Shown in pieces: positions 48,348 to 56,982 of a stretch of 64,000 bases of DNA. The stretch is from assembly GCA_963740605.1 (NCBI GenBank), contig CAVUFC010000026.1:124001-188000 (forward strand). Direction: 5' to 3'. Position numbers and translations under genes: made by a program. The stretch comes from DASSUW01 sp963740605 (GTDB taxonomy: Bacteria; Actinomycetota; Thermoleophilia; Solirubrobacterales; Solirubrobacteraceae). The notes under the pieces were generated by a model, which did not search any database, was not told where the DNA came from, and was given only the letters and a program-made list of their open reading frames with translations. The number at the start of each line of letters is the position of its first letter. The stretch's first letter is position 1.

Positions 48348-51232
48348 CCTCCGTCCTCGGCGGCCGCCTCGGCGCGGGCGCGGCGGCCCTCGTCGGTGCG
48401 CTGCGTGAAGATCAGATCGGTCAGGCCGATCTGGCGCGACCAGGCGCGTGCGAACGCCTCGGCCCGCTCCTTGTTCCGGGCGAGGTCGGCCGGCACCGGG
48501 TGATGGCGGACCGGGAACGGCGGGCGGCGCGTGAGCACGCGGACGAGCAGCGCGCCGGCGCCCGCGCCCGGGTCAGGCAGCGGACGGCTCACGAGGTAGC
48601 GCGGCGCGTCAGAGACGGTCACGAGCTCGTCGAGCGCGGTGGCGAAGCGCGCGCTCTCCTCCGGCGAGGCCTGGGTGAGGACGCAGCGCAGGTAGCCGGA
48701 CGCGCGCGGCTCGATCGCCAGCGACCCGGCGGCCGCATCCGACATCTCGCCGAGCTCACGGTAGGCGTCGACCACCGCACGCGCCGCGCGGTCGAGTGGG
48801 AGCACCACCGGCATCCGCGCCTGCGCCCGCACGAGCCGGAACGCCGCCCACCCCAGCGCCAGCGGGACGATCGCCAGCAGCGCCAGCAGCAGCGCCGTCC
48901 CGGTCGCCAGGAATCCGGCGATACCGAGCCCGCCGGCGCCCGCCGCCAGCGCGACGGGGACGCGCTGCGAAACACGAACGGGGTCAGACCCCTTGAGTGG
49001 CTCCGACTCAAGGGGTCTGACCCCTTCAGTTGGTCTGACCACCAGCGTTCGGAGGTCGGCGCCGCGGTAGGGCTCGCCGATCTTCCAGCGCTCGCGGGCC
49101 TCCTCGACGGCGCCGGCGCGGGCGCGCATCGCGCGGTTGAGCTCGTTCAAGCGGCTGGTCGGCGGGGGGGCGAACGGGCTCAGCTCCGGGTGCACGTGTG
49201 ACGGGCCGGCCTCGATCTCGCCGTCGTCGGCGGGGGCGTACAGGTGCAGGTGCTTGCGCACGAAGCGCGCGTAGTCGGCGCTCCCGCGCGCGAGCTCCGG
49301 CGCGACGCAGACGACGTCCCAGTTGGAGGCGAGCTTCTGCGGGTCGCCGGGGTCCAGGCGCAGCGAGCGGCCCCGCATCTGCTGCACCGAGACGCCGGTC
49401 GTCGCGACCGTGAGGTCGACGAGGCAGTTGACCATCGGGCAGTCCCAGCCTTCGCCGAGCAGTGCGCGCGTGCCGATCAGCGCACCGGACACGCCGCTCT
49501 CGAGCACGCGCGTGGCGAGATCCACCCACGCGCGCGGCACCCACTCGGCGCCCGACGACCGCAGCGAGACGAGCAGACCGTCCGGGGCGGCCTCCCAGTC
49601 GGGCAGCGCGAGATGCTCCGCGGCCTGGGCGATCAGCGCTTCGAGGAGGACGTCGGCGTCGCTGGGGAGGCAGCGCAGCCCGCGGCCCGAGACGACCAGG
49701 GGCCGGAGCGGCACCGTGCGCGAGTCCCCGCCGACCGCCATCAGCGCGTGGCGCGCCGTGCCCGCGGCAGGGTCGAGCACGCCGCCGAGCAGCGGGTCGG
49801 GCTTCGCCTCGGCCAGCTCGGCATCGCACAGGACGAGCGCGCGCAGGGCGTCGCCGCGCACCTCCATCTCGGTCGCCAGCACCTCCACCAGCCCCAGCGC
49901 CTTGGCCTGTGAGCCGGTGAGCAGCCGGTCGACCTCCGACGTGCCGCGGCGGATCCCGCGCCGCGTGAGCTTGAAGCCGAGCTCGGCGAGCGCGGCGCCG
50001 ACGGCGGCGTAGCGCTCGGCCGCTTCCGGCTCGGGTGACGTGTGCAGGCAGCGGAGCGCGTAGTCCTCGAGCAGCACGAGCCAGTCGTCGAGGTCGGGCG
50101 GGCGGCGGTACGACTCCCCGCGCGGGGCCCCGTCCGGCAGCGTCAGCCCGGCCGAGCCGAGAAAGCGCACCCCCGCGCGGGCGAGCGCCGGCCGCGCGTG
50201 CTGGAAGTCCTCCCAGCTCAGCTCGGCATCGTCGGTTGCCGAGCGGCGGCGCTCGCGCATGCGCGTGATCACCCACGCGGGGAACGAGTGCGGGCTCTCG
50301 GCGTCTTCGTGCAGTGCGGTGATCAGCTCGTTGAAGCGCGTGTCGTGCTCGGCCAGCCAGGAGCGCTCGGAGTCCAGCGGCTCGGTCAGCCACGCCAGCT
50401 CCTGGAACGGCGCGAGGTGGCCCTCGCGCACGACCGCCGGAGTCGGCACCGTGAAGTCGACCGGCCCGAGCAGCTCGGCGTACAGCGCCTCCTCGGGGCC
50501 GGTGAGGTCCGACGGCGGCGTGGCTGTGAGCCCGATCACGTGGACGTCCTCGTCGCGCAGCTCGTCGATCAGGGCGCGCACGACATACCCCCACATCGAC
50601 GCGAGGTGGTGGCACTCGTCGAGCACGATCGTGCCGATGCGAGCGGCCTTGAACGCGTCGATGCGCTTGCGTGCCGGCTCGGAGAACAGCTCCGCGAGCT
50701 CGATCTCGGCGTGCTCGCCGCGCGCGATCTCGCGCTTGACGGCGGCGGTGATCGTGGCGATCTCGGCGGCGCGCCGGCCGGCTGCGGTGCCGTCGTAGGC
50801 GTCGCCCTCGGCGGACGCCTCGTCGACCTCGACACCGGTCGCAGCGGCGCGGTCGGTCGCCCAGCGGGCGGAGGCGACCTGGCGGATCGCCGCGCCGGGA
50901 TCCTCGAGCTGGCACAGCGACTGGTAGGTCATGACCGCGATCGGGAACGCCGGCTCCGGCCCGGCCATCCGCGCGATGTCCGATGGCGCCCCGAACTGGC
51001 GCACCGCGCGCGGCCACTGCATCTGCACCGCGCTGTTGGGCGTCAGGACCAGCGCGCGGCGGCCGACGAGGCGCACCAGCTCAACGCCGAGCAGCGTCTT
51101 GCCCGACCCGGGCGGAGCGACGATGTGCGTGCTGCGCCGGCCCGCCTCGCGGTCGCGATCGAATGCGGCCATGGCCGCCTTCTGGTACCGGCGCCACGTA
51201 CCGCCGAACGAGAGGTCCTCGTAGAGGGGCAA
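48314..51232 (-). CDS. DEAD/DEAH-box superfamily 2 helicase with C-terminal membrane segments
   Basis: The 972-aa protein has SF2 motifs: YQKAAMAAF (Q-like), Walker A PPGSGKT (residues 40-46), DECHH (motif II), LTATPP (motif III) and, in the second RecA domain, QMRGRSLRLDPGD (motif VI). It resembles ComF/XPB-like restriction-type helicases. After residue 735 come two hydrophobic helices (AAGAGGLGIAGFLATGTALL and LLALLAIVPLALGWAAFRLV) and a 180-residue soluble tail, unusual for a helicase. Residues 737-751 are encoded by a 45-bp palindromic element. TTG at 51232 is one base after the SCO1 stop. Function could be DNA uptake, repair or defence; I cannot decide. Confidence 0.82.
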   Translation of the reverse strand: MPLYEDLSFGGTWRRYQKAAMAAFDRDREAGRRSTHIVAPPGSGKTLLGVELVRLVGRRALVLTPNSAVQMQWPRAVRQFGAPSDIARMAGPEPAFPIAVMTYQSLCQLEDPGAAIRQVASARWATDRAAATGVEVDEASAEGDAYDGTAAGRRAAEIATITAAVKREIARGEHAEIELAELFSEPARKRIDAFKAARIGTIVLDECHHLASMWGYVVRALIDELRDEDVHVIGLTATPPSDLTGPEEALYAELLGPVDFTVPTPAVVREGHLAPFQELAWLTEPLDSERSWLAEHDTRFNELITALHEDAESPHSFPAWVITRMRERRRSATDDAELSWEDFQHARPALARAGVRFLGSAGLTLPDGAPRGESYRRPPDLDDWLVLLEDYALRCLHTSPEPEAAERYAAVGAALAELGFKLTRRGIRRGTSEVDRLLTGSQAKALGLVEVLATEMEVRGDALRALVLCDAELAEAKPDPLLGGVLDPAAGTARHALMAVGGDSRTVPLRPLVVSGRGLRCLPSDADVLLEALIAQAAEHLALPDWEAAPDGLLVSLRSSGAEWVPRAWVDLATRVLESGVSGALIGTRALLGEGWDCPMVNCLVDLTVATTGVSVQQMRGRSLRLDPGDPQKLASNWDVVCVAPELARGSADYARFVRKHLHLYAPADDGEIEAGPSHVHPELSPFAPPPTSRLNELNRAMRARAGAVEEARERWKIGEPYRGADLRTLVVRPTEGVRPLESEPLKGSDPVRVSQRVPVALAAGAGGLGIAGFLATGTALLLALLAIVPLALGWAAFRLVRAQARMPVVLPLDRAARAVVDAYRELGEMSDAAAGSLAIEPRASGYLRCVLTQASPEESARFATALDELVTVSDAPRYLVSRPLPDPGAGAGALLVRVLTRRPPFPVRHHPVPADLARNKERAEAFARAWSRQIGLTDLIFTQRTDEGRRARAEAAAEDGGYETVVRDIWV
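48980..49024. repeat. 45-bp palindromic element, copy 2, inside the helicase gene
   Basis: GGGGTCAGACCCCTTGAGT (48980-48998) pairs perfectly over 19 bp with 49006-49024 around GGCTCCG. It equals copy 1 (17175-17219) in length and outer sequence; the T-A pair at position 14 replaces a C-G pair. The element is exactly 15 codons long and in phase with the helicase, encoding GVRPLESEPLKGSDP in the linker before the membrane helices. A further half motif GGTCAGACC (as GGTCTGACC, 49032-49040) follows. It must have entered or arisen without breaking the frame. Confidence 0.9.
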
Positions 51233-51233
51233 C

Positions 51234-51821
51234 TCAGAATCTGGCGAGGTCGGACGCGAGGCCGCGCGGGGTGAGCTCGGTGGCGGGGAAGCTGATCCGC
51301 TGGCGGCCCTGCGCGTCGACGATCACCGTGTAGGAGGAGTGGTCGCGGCCCTTGGTCTGCGGTGCGATCCCGAACGCCTTCCACACCGGCTCGAGCTGCG
51401 CGCGCGTACCGAGGAGGAAGTCCATCCGCCCGCGCATCGCCTGCTTGAGCAGGAACGACTTGGCGAGCTGCGGGGTGTCGTTGGCCGGGTCCACCGACAC
51501 GCCGATCACCGGCACGTCGTGCCCGAGGTCGTCGAGCGCGCCGCGGATGCTCTGCACCTGCGCCGGGCAGGTGTCACGGCACGTCGAGTAGATGAAGGCG
51601 ACGACGAGCGGCCGCCCGCGCAGGGAAGCCGCGGTGACGGGCTCGCCGTCCTGGTTCGTGAGCGTGAAGTCGGGCAGCTTGGTGCCGGGCGGACGCAGCG
51701 CGCCCTGCCAGCCGGCCGGCAGCGGGTCCTGACCGCCCGCGTTCGCGAGCCACACGCCGAACACGGCGCCGGCGGCGCAGAGGACGAGCGTCGTGAGCGC
51801 GAGCGCGACACGCGATGGCAC
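51234..51821 (-). CDS. SCO1/SenC-family copper chaperone-like protein
   Basis: The 195-aa protein has an N-terminal membrane anchor (VALALTTLVLCAAGAVFGVW) and an extracellular thioredoxin fold with the copper-binding CxxxC in YSTCRDTCPAQ and the distant histidine in GRDHSSYTVIVD. It serves CuA loading of cytochrome oxidase or redox sensing. Its stop is one base before the helicase start, so both are in one transcript although functionally unrelated. ATG at 51821. Confidence 0.93.
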   Translation of the reverse strand: MPSRVALALTTLVLCAAGAVFGVWLANAGGQDPLPAGWQGALRPPGTKLPDFTLTNQDGEPVTAASLRGRPLVVAFIYSTCRDTCPAQVQSIRGALDDLGHDVPVIGVSVDPANDTPQLAKSFLLKQAMRGRMDFLLGTRAQLEPVWKAFGIAPQTKGRDHSSYTVIVDAQGRQRISFPATELTPRGLASDLARF

Positions 51822-51852
51822 GCCGATCAGATTACGGCGCGCATCGCGCGCG

Positions 51853-52485
51853 TCACGCTTCGGTCAGCCCGCGGCGGATCGCGTAGCGGACGAGCTCGAC
51901 GCGGTCGCGCATGCCGAGCTTGCGCAGCAGGTTCGCCCGGTGCGACTCGACGGTCTTCTCGGCGAGATGCAGAATCTCGGCGATCTGCTTGTTCGTGTGC
52001 GCCTCCGCGATCAGCTTCAGCACTTCCTGCTCGCGCGGCGACAGGGGCTCGTCCGGGCCGGTCGCGGCGTCGGACATCCACTCGCGGATCAGTGAGCGCT
52101 CGACCGCGTTGGTGAGGAAGGCGTCGCCGCGGTGGACCGCGCGGATCGCGTTGAGCAGAGCCTGGTCGACCTCGCGCTTGAGCACGTAGCCGGACGCGCC
52201 GGCCTTCAGCGCGTCGAACACGTAGCGCTCGTCGTCGTGCATCGACAGGGCGAGCACCTGCGTCTCGGGCAGGTGCGCGCGGATCTGCCGCGCGGCCTGC
52301 AGCCCGGTCATACGCGGCATCGAGACGTCGAGCACGCACAGGTCGGGGCGGGTGGCGAGTGCCTGCTCGAACGCCGCGACGCCGTCGTCGGCCTCGGCGA
52401 CCACCTGCATGTCGGGCTGGCGCTCGATCAACAGCTTCAGGCCGCCGCGGACGATGCCGTGATCGTCGGCGATGAGGATCCTCAT
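51853..52485 (-). CDS. NarL/LuxR-type response regulator
   Basis: The 210-aa protein has a receiver domain (LIADDHGIVRGGL, phospho-Asp in CVLDVSMPRM, lysine in GYVLKREVD) and a LuxR helix-turn-helix (LSPREQEVLKLIAEAHTNKQ, IAEILHLAEKTVESHRANL). The ATG overlaps the stop of the cognate kinase (ATGA). It is probably phosphorylated by that kinase. Target genes unknown. Confidence 0.95.
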   Translation of the reverse strand: MRILIADDHGIVRGGLKLLIERQPDMQVVAEADDGVAAFEQALATRPDLCVLDVSMPRMTGLQAARQIRAHLPETQVLALSMHDDERYVFDALKAGASGYVLKREVDQALLNAIRAVHRGDAFLTNAVERSLIREWMSDAATGPDEPLSPREQEVLKLIAEAHTNKQIAEILHLAEKTVESHRANLLRKLGMRDRVELVRYAIRRGLTEA

Positions 52486-53447
52486 ATGGCTCCCATGGTC
52501 AGTTCGATAGTGGTCCCGTCACCGGGCTCGGAGAAGATCGTGAGATGGCCGCCGACCAGCAGCGCGCGCTCGCGCATGCCGGAGACGCCGAGGCGGGTGC
52601 GGCCGTTCTGCGAGGTCTTGAAGCCGTAGCCGTCGTCGCGGATGCGCAGGACGGTGCGGCCGACGAACGAGAGCTCGACGTCGACGTGGCGGGCGCCCGA
52701 GTGCTGGGCGACGTTCGACAGGCTCTCCTGTGTGACGCGGTAGATCACGAGCTGCTCCTCGTCGCTGAGCAGCGGCACGGTGCCGTGGCGGCGGAAGCTC
52801 GAGCGGATGCCGGTGCGGTCGCCGAACGACGCGACCTGCGACGTCAGCGCCGGCACGAGGCCGTGGTCGTCGAGGGCGGTCGGGCGCAGCTCGCGCGCGA
52901 GATGGAGCAGCTCCTCCATCGCCTGGGTGGCGAGCGCCTGGGTCTCGCGCAGCTCCTCCTGGAGCGCGGGCGGCGCGTCGCTGATGGTCGCCGACAGGCG
53001 CAGCAGGATCGCGGTCAGCGCCTGGTTGACCTCGTCGTGCAGGTCCTGCGCGATCCGCGAGCGCTCGACCTCCTGGGCCCGCAGTACCGCACGGCCGGAC
53101 TCGCGGCGCTCGTGCTCGAGCCGCTCGAGCATGCGGTTGAAGTCGGCCGACAGGCGGCGGACCTCGTCGGCCGCGCCGCGCGTGACGTCGGCGCGCTTGC
53201 CCGGCGTCGCGAGGTCGACGCTGCTCATGGTCTCCACCAGGCGGCCCATCGGCTCGAGCCGGCGCCGCAGCAGGATGCTGTTGAGCAGGACGACGATGAA
53301 GACGCTCAGCGCGATCAGGAGCAGGCCCTCGATGCTGGCCGCGTCCTCGAGCCGGTCGCGGGCGATGACGGCGGCCACGAACGCCGTGACGGCCACGAGT
53401 ACCGTGTTGACCCAGAGGACCTGCGTAAGCAGCGTGCGAGAGCGCAT
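52482..53447 (-). CDS. Sensor histidine kinase (HisKA_3 type)
   Basis: The 321-aa protein has two membrane helices (VLWVNTVLVAVTAFVAAVIA and LLLIALSVFIVVLLNSILL) with almost no extracellular loop, a HAMP domain (RRLEPMGRLVETMSSVDLAT), the HisKA_3 box with the phospho-histidine in SRIAQDLHDEVNQAL, and a GHKL ATPase (VTQESLSNVAQHSGA, DDGYGF, GVSGMRERA). With so little outside domain it may sense membrane state. Coupled to the response regulator; divergent from the MoeB gene. Confidence 0.95.
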   Translation of the reverse strand: MRSRTLLTQVLWVNTVLVAVTAFVAAVIARDRLEDAASIEGLLLIALSVFIVVLLNSILLRRRLEPMGRLVETMSSVDLATPGKRADVTRGAADEVRRLSADFNRMLERLEHERRESGRAVLRAQEVERSRIAQDLHDEVNQALTAILLRLSATISDAPPALQEELRETQALATQAMEELLHLARELRPTALDDHGLVPALTSQVASFGDRTGIRSSFRRHGTVPLLSDEEQLVIYRVTQESLSNVAQHSGARHVDVELSFVGRTVLRIRDDGYGFKTSQNGRTRLGVSGMRERALLVGGHLTIFSEPGDGTTIELTMGAI

Positions 53448-53487
53448 CCGCCCGGTACATCGGCACCTTTAGCGTCTGGCCTAATGG

Positions 53488-53515
53488 TTGAGGGACCCCA
53501 TGGTGCCGCTATCAT
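53488..53515 (+). promoter_or_regulatory. Promoter of the rhodanese-MoeB gene
   Basis: TTGAGG (53488-53493), 16 nt, TATCAT (53510-53515, fits TANNNT). The start codon is 42 nt downstream with AAGGA 7 nt before it, so this transcript has a normal leader. Confidence 0.55.
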
Positions 53516-53557
53516 TTCTGAAGCGCTGAATCCCGACCGACTTTCAAGGACTTCTGT

Positions 53558-54742
53558 ATGAGCCCGAGTGGGGCGGAGTACATCCGCCAGATCAAGACCC
53601 AGGTCCAGGAGGTGGACCCGGCCCAGGTGTCTGAGCACCTCGGGAACGGCATCGTCCTGGTCGACGTGCGCGAGAGCACCGAGTGGGACGCGGGCCACAT
53701 CCCCGGCGCCAAGCACGTACCGCGCGGGTACCTCGAGTCGCGGATCGAGGGCGCCGCCGGCGCCGATCGCGACCAGGAGATCGTCCTCTACTGCGCCTCC
53801 GGCCAGCGCTCCGCGCTCGCCGCCCACACGCTCACCGACCAGCTCGGCTACACGAACGTGAAGTCGATGACCGGCGGCATCACGCTGTGGAAGGACCGCG
53901 GCTACAAGGTCGAGGTTCCGAAGGCGCTGACGCCTGAGCAGCGTGAGCGCTACTCGCGCCACCTGCTCGTCCCCGAGATCGGGCTCGAAGGGCAGACGAA
54001 GCTGCTGGAGGCCAAGGTGCTGCTGCTCGGCGCCGGCGGCCTCGGCTCGCCGACCGCGCTCTACCTTGCCGCCGCCGGCGTCGGCACGCTCGGCATCGTC
54101 GACGACGACGAGGTCGACCTGTCCAACCTGCAGCGCCAGGTGATCCACACGACCGACGGCATCGGCACGCCCAAGGTCGACTCCGCCGAGCGCGCGATCA
54201 CCGCGATCAACCCGGACGTCAACGTCGTCAAGTACAGGACGCGCCTGGACGCCTCCAACGTCATGGAGATCATCCAGGGCTACGACGTGATCGTCGACGG
54301 CGTCGACAACTTCCCGACCCGCTACCTGCTCAACGACGCGACCGTTCGCCTCGACATCCCCGTGGTGTCGGCGTCGATCCTCGGCTTCGACGGGCAGCTG
54401 TCGGTGTTCAAGCCGCACGACGGTCCGTGCTACCGCTGCCTGTATCCCGTGCCGCCGCCCGCCGAGCTGGCCCCGTCCTGCGGCGCCAACGGCGTGCTCG
54501 GCGTGCTGCCCGGCACGATGGGCCTGCTGCAGGCGACCGAGGTCGTCAAGCTCGTGACCGGTGCCGGTGAGCCGCTCGTCGGCCGCCTGCTCCTGTACGA
54601 AGCGCTGGGCGCGACGTTCACCGAGCTCAAGGTCCGCCGCGATCCGGACTGCCCGATCTGCTCGAAGGACCCGGAGGACATCTCCGACGAGGAGATGGGC
54701 GTCTTCCCGGACTACGAGGCGTTCTGCGCCGCCGCCGGATAG
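53558..54742 (+). CDS. moeZ: Adenylyltransferase/sulfurtransferase MoeB/MoeZ type with N-terminal rhodanese domain
   Basis: The 394-aa protein starts with a rhodanese domain (VLVDVRESTEWDAGHIPGAK, active Cys in VLYCASGQRS; residues 1-115) and continues with the E1-like ThiF/MoeB domain (LTPEQRERYSRHLLVPEIG, GAGGLGSPTALYLAAAGVG, zinc cysteines CYRC and CPIC). MoeZ of mycobacteria has the rhodanese domain at the C-terminus; here the order is swapped. It activates the C-terminal Gly-Gly of a carrier protein as acyl-adenylate and thiolates it. The carrier gene follows 20 nt downstream. Confidence 0.92.
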   Translation: MSPSGAEYIRQIKTQVQEVDPAQVSEHLGNGIVLVDVRESTEWDAGHIPGAKHVPRGYLESRIEGAAGADRDQEIVLYCASGQRSALAAHTLTDQLGYTNVKSMTGGITLWKDRGYKVEVPKALTPEQRERYSRHLLVPEIGLEGQTKLLEAKVLLLGAGGLGSPTALYLAAAGVGTLGIVDDDEVDLSNLQRQVIHTTDGIGTPKVDSAERAITAINPDVNVVKYRTRLDASNVMEIIQGYDVIVDGVDNFPTRYLLNDATVRLDIPVVSASILGFDGQLSVFKPHDGPCYRCLYPVPPPAELAPSCGANGVLGVLPGTMGLLQATEVVKLVTGAGEPLVGRLLLYEALGATFTELKVRRDPDCPICSKDPEDISDEEMGVFPDYEAFCAAAG

Positions 54743-54762
54743 GGTGGGCGGGGATCCCAATC

Positions 54763-55035
54763 ATGGCGACGATCAAGGTTCCCCCGGTCCTTCGGCCGTC
54801 CGTCGGCGGTGAGAAAGAGGTCTCCGCTTCGGGCGAGACCGTCGGCGCGGTCCTGCAGGATCTCGCCTCCCAGCACCCGGCGACGCAGGACCAGCTGTTC
54901 GGCGCCGACGGGTCGCTCAACCGCTACGTCAACGTGTACCTCAACGACGAGGACGTGCGGGTGCTCGGCGGCCTCGACACCGGCGTCGGCGAGTCCGACA
55001 CGCTCGTGATCCTGCCGGCCATGGCCGGCGGGTGA
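54763..55035 (+). CDS. cysO: Sulfur-carrier protein, CysO/MoaD/ThiS-like
   Basis: The 90-aa beta-grasp protein ends in LPAMAGG, the di-glycine needed for adenylation and thiocarboxylation. The blocks VPPVLRPSVGGEKEVSASGE and NVYLNDEDVRVLGGLDTGVG resemble mycobacterial CysO, the carrier in the alternative cysteine pathway with CysM and Mec. The MoeZ-type activator is directly upstream. No cysM or mec homologue is within the window, so a role in molybdopterin or thiamine remains possible. Stop overlaps the GNAT start. Confidence 0.9.
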   Translation: MATIKVPPVLRPSVGGEKEVSASGETVGAVLQDLASQHPATQDQLFGADGSLNRYVNVYLNDEDVRVLGGLDTGVGESDTLVILPAMAGG

Positions 55036-55472
55036 TCCGGCCGGCGCGCGCCGACGAGGCGTTCGGCCTCGTCTCGACCTACGACTGGCTGTTCGCCCCG
55101 CCGGGCGCGCAGCCCGCGGCGTGGGATCCCGCGCGTGCCGCCGCGAGCCTCGCCGCCGCGGTTGCATCTGAAGACGCGGAGGTGCTGGTCGCCGACGTCG
55201 ACGGGGTCGTGGTCGGCGTCTGCACCGTCTACCTCGACATCGACTCCGTGCGGTTCGGGCTGCGCGCGTGGGTCGAGGATCTCGCCGTGCACCCCGATCA
55301 CCGGTCGGCCGGGCACGGCAAGGCATTGCTCGACGCCGCCAAGGAGTGGGGGCGGGCGCACGGTGCCACGCACCTCGAGCTCGACTCGGCCGAGACGCGC
55401 GCCGACGCCCACCGCTTCTACGAGCGCGAGCACCCGAGCTGGCGCTCGATCAGCTTCGGCTGGGAGATCTAG
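55032..55472 (+). CDS. GNAT-family N-acetyltransferase
   Basis: The 146-aa protein has the GNAT fold: IRPARADEAFGLV, VEDLAVHPDHRSAGHGKALL with the acetyl-CoA loop, and AETRADAHRFYEREHP. GTG overlaps the cysO stop by 4 nt, so it is co-translated with the sulfur-carrier gene, a link without known meaning. Target unknown. It converges on the MFS gene with a 4-bp overlap. Confidence 0.88.
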   Translation: MIRPARADEAFGLVSTYDWLFAPPGAQPAAWDPARAAASLAAAVASEDAEVLVADVDGVVVGVCTVYLDIDSVRFGLRAWVEDLAVHPDHRSAGHGKALLDAAKEWGRAHGATHLELDSAETRADAHRFYEREHPSWRSISFGWEI

Positions 55473-56917
55473 GCCCCCTCCGCGGCGGGCTCGCCCGCGC
55501 CATGCATGGCCGGCTGCTGCTGTGGGCGCAGGAACACGGCGCCCACAACCGCCGCACCGGCGGCGAACACCGCGCCGACCAGGAAGGCCAGGTGATAGCC
55601 GCTGAGCAGCGCGTCGATCGCGCTCTCACCGGACGCGACGAGGTGGCTCGTGCGCGAGTCGGCGGCGCTGGCGAGAATCGCCAGGCCGAGCGCACCGCCC
55701 ATCATGAACGCCGTGTTCACGACGCCTGACGCGAGGCCGGAGTCCTGGGGTTCGACGTCGCCCATCGCGGCCAGCAGCAGCGGGTTGAAGGCGATGCCGG
55801 CGCCGAAGCCCTGCAGGATCATCGCGGGCAGGATGTCGACGACGTAGTTCCCGTCGACGGGCGCGCGCGCGAACAGCAGAATGCCGAGGGCGAAGGACGG
55901 AAAACCGATCACGATCGGCATCCGGATCCCGTACCGCATCACCAGCTTGTCGGACAGGAACAGCGAGACGCCGCCCCAGATCAGCGTCTGCGGCAGATAC
56001 GCGAAGCCGACCTCCAGCGGGGTGTAGCCGAGCACGAGCTGCATGTACAGCGCGGACAGGAAGAAGCCCGCGAACAAGCCTGCCGCCATCAGCACGGCCA
56101 TGACATTGGCGGTCGAGAGGGTGCGGTGACGGAAGATCGACAGCGGCATCAGCGGGTGCGCCGCGCGCGTCTCGATCACGAGGAACGCGCCGAACAGCAC
56201 GACGGCAGCGCCCAGCAGCCCGAGCGTCTGGCCCGACGTCCAGCCGGCCTCGTTTCCGTTGACGATCGCGTACACGGCGGCGACGAGCGCCGCGGTGACG
56301 GTGACGGCGCCCGCGACGTCGACGCTCTCGCGGTCCCCGAGCTCATCCTTGGTGGGCAGCGTCCGGAGCGACGTCAGGTACACGGCGACGCCGATCGGGA
56401 CGTTGACGAGGAAGATCCAGTGCCAGCTCAGGACGTCGGTCAGGATGCCGCCGAGCAGCACGCCGACGGTCCCGCCGCCCGACAGCACGAAGCCGAAGAT
56501 GCCCATCGCCTTCGCGCGCTCCGCGGGCTGGGTGAACAGCACCATGATCAGCGACAGCGCGACGGCCGAGACCACGGCGCCGCCGAGGCCCTGCACCGCG
56601 CGGGCGATGACCAGGACCTCCTGCGAGCCGGCGAGGCCGCAGGCGAGCGAGGACACCGTGAACAGGGCGATACCGCCGACGAACATGCGCCGGTGACCGA
56701 ACAGGTCGCCGAGTCTGCCGCCGAGCAGCAGGAACCCGCCGAACGTCAGCAGGTACGCGTTCACCACCCAGGCGAGCGAGGTCTCCGAGAAGCCCAGATC
56801 CGCCCGGATCGACGGGAGGGCGACGTTCACGATCGTCGAGTCGAGGACGATCATCAGGTCCCCGCAGCAGAGCACGAGGAGCGCAATCCAGCGCATGCGG
56901 TCCGTCAGGTGAGGCAT
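55469..56917 (-). CDS. MFS drug:proton antiporter (DHA2, 14 TM)
   Basis: The 482-aa protein has about 14 hydrophobic helices with DHA2 signatures: LDSTIVNVALPSIRADLG in TM1, WVVNAYLLTFGGFLLLGGRL with GDLFGHRRMF in loop 2-3, and GVLLGGILTDVLSWHWIFLV in TM5. EmrB/QacA-type pumps export drugs or metabolites. ATG 56917. Upstream lies a hairpin and the end of the HxlR regulator, so regulation by that protein is possible but the HxlR operator seen here faces the glyoxalase. Confidence 0.92.
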   Translation of the reverse strand: MPHLTDRMRWIALLVLCCGDLMIVLDSTIVNVALPSIRADLGFSETSLAWVVNAYLLTFGGFLLLGGRLGDLFGHRRMFVGGIALFTVSSLACGLAGSQEVLVIARAVQGLGGAVVSAVALSLIMVLFTQPAERAKAMGIFGFVLSGGGTVGVLLGGILTDVLSWHWIFLVNVPIGVAVYLTSLRTLPTKDELGDRESVDVAGAVTVTAALVAAVYAIVNGNEAGWTSGQTLGLLGAAVVLFGAFLVIETRAAHPLMPLSIFRHRTLSTANVMAVLMAAGLFAGFFLSALYMQLVLGYTPLEVGFAYLPQTLIWGGVSLFLSDKLVMRYGIRMPIVIGFPSFALGILLFARAPVDGNYVVDILPAMILQGFGAGIAFNPLLLAAMGDVEPQDSGLASGVVNTAFMMGGALGLAILASAADSRTSHLVASGESAIDALLSGYHLAFLVGAVFAAGAAVVGAVFLRPQQQPAMHGAGEPAAEGA

Positions 56918-56960
56918 GGATCCAGGCTTGCGCCGGCCGGCACAAGCCACAATCGTGCTG

Positions 56961-56982
56961 CCCGAACCACGCGGGGTTCGGG
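56961..56982 (-). terminator. Hairpin after the HxlR gene
   Basis: CCCGAACC (56961-56968) and GGTTCGGG (56975-56982) form a perfect 8-bp stem around ACGCGG, 55 bp past the HxlR stop and 44 bp before the MFS start in the same direction. No T-run. It could be a weak terminator or attenuator between the two. Confidence 0.4.
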
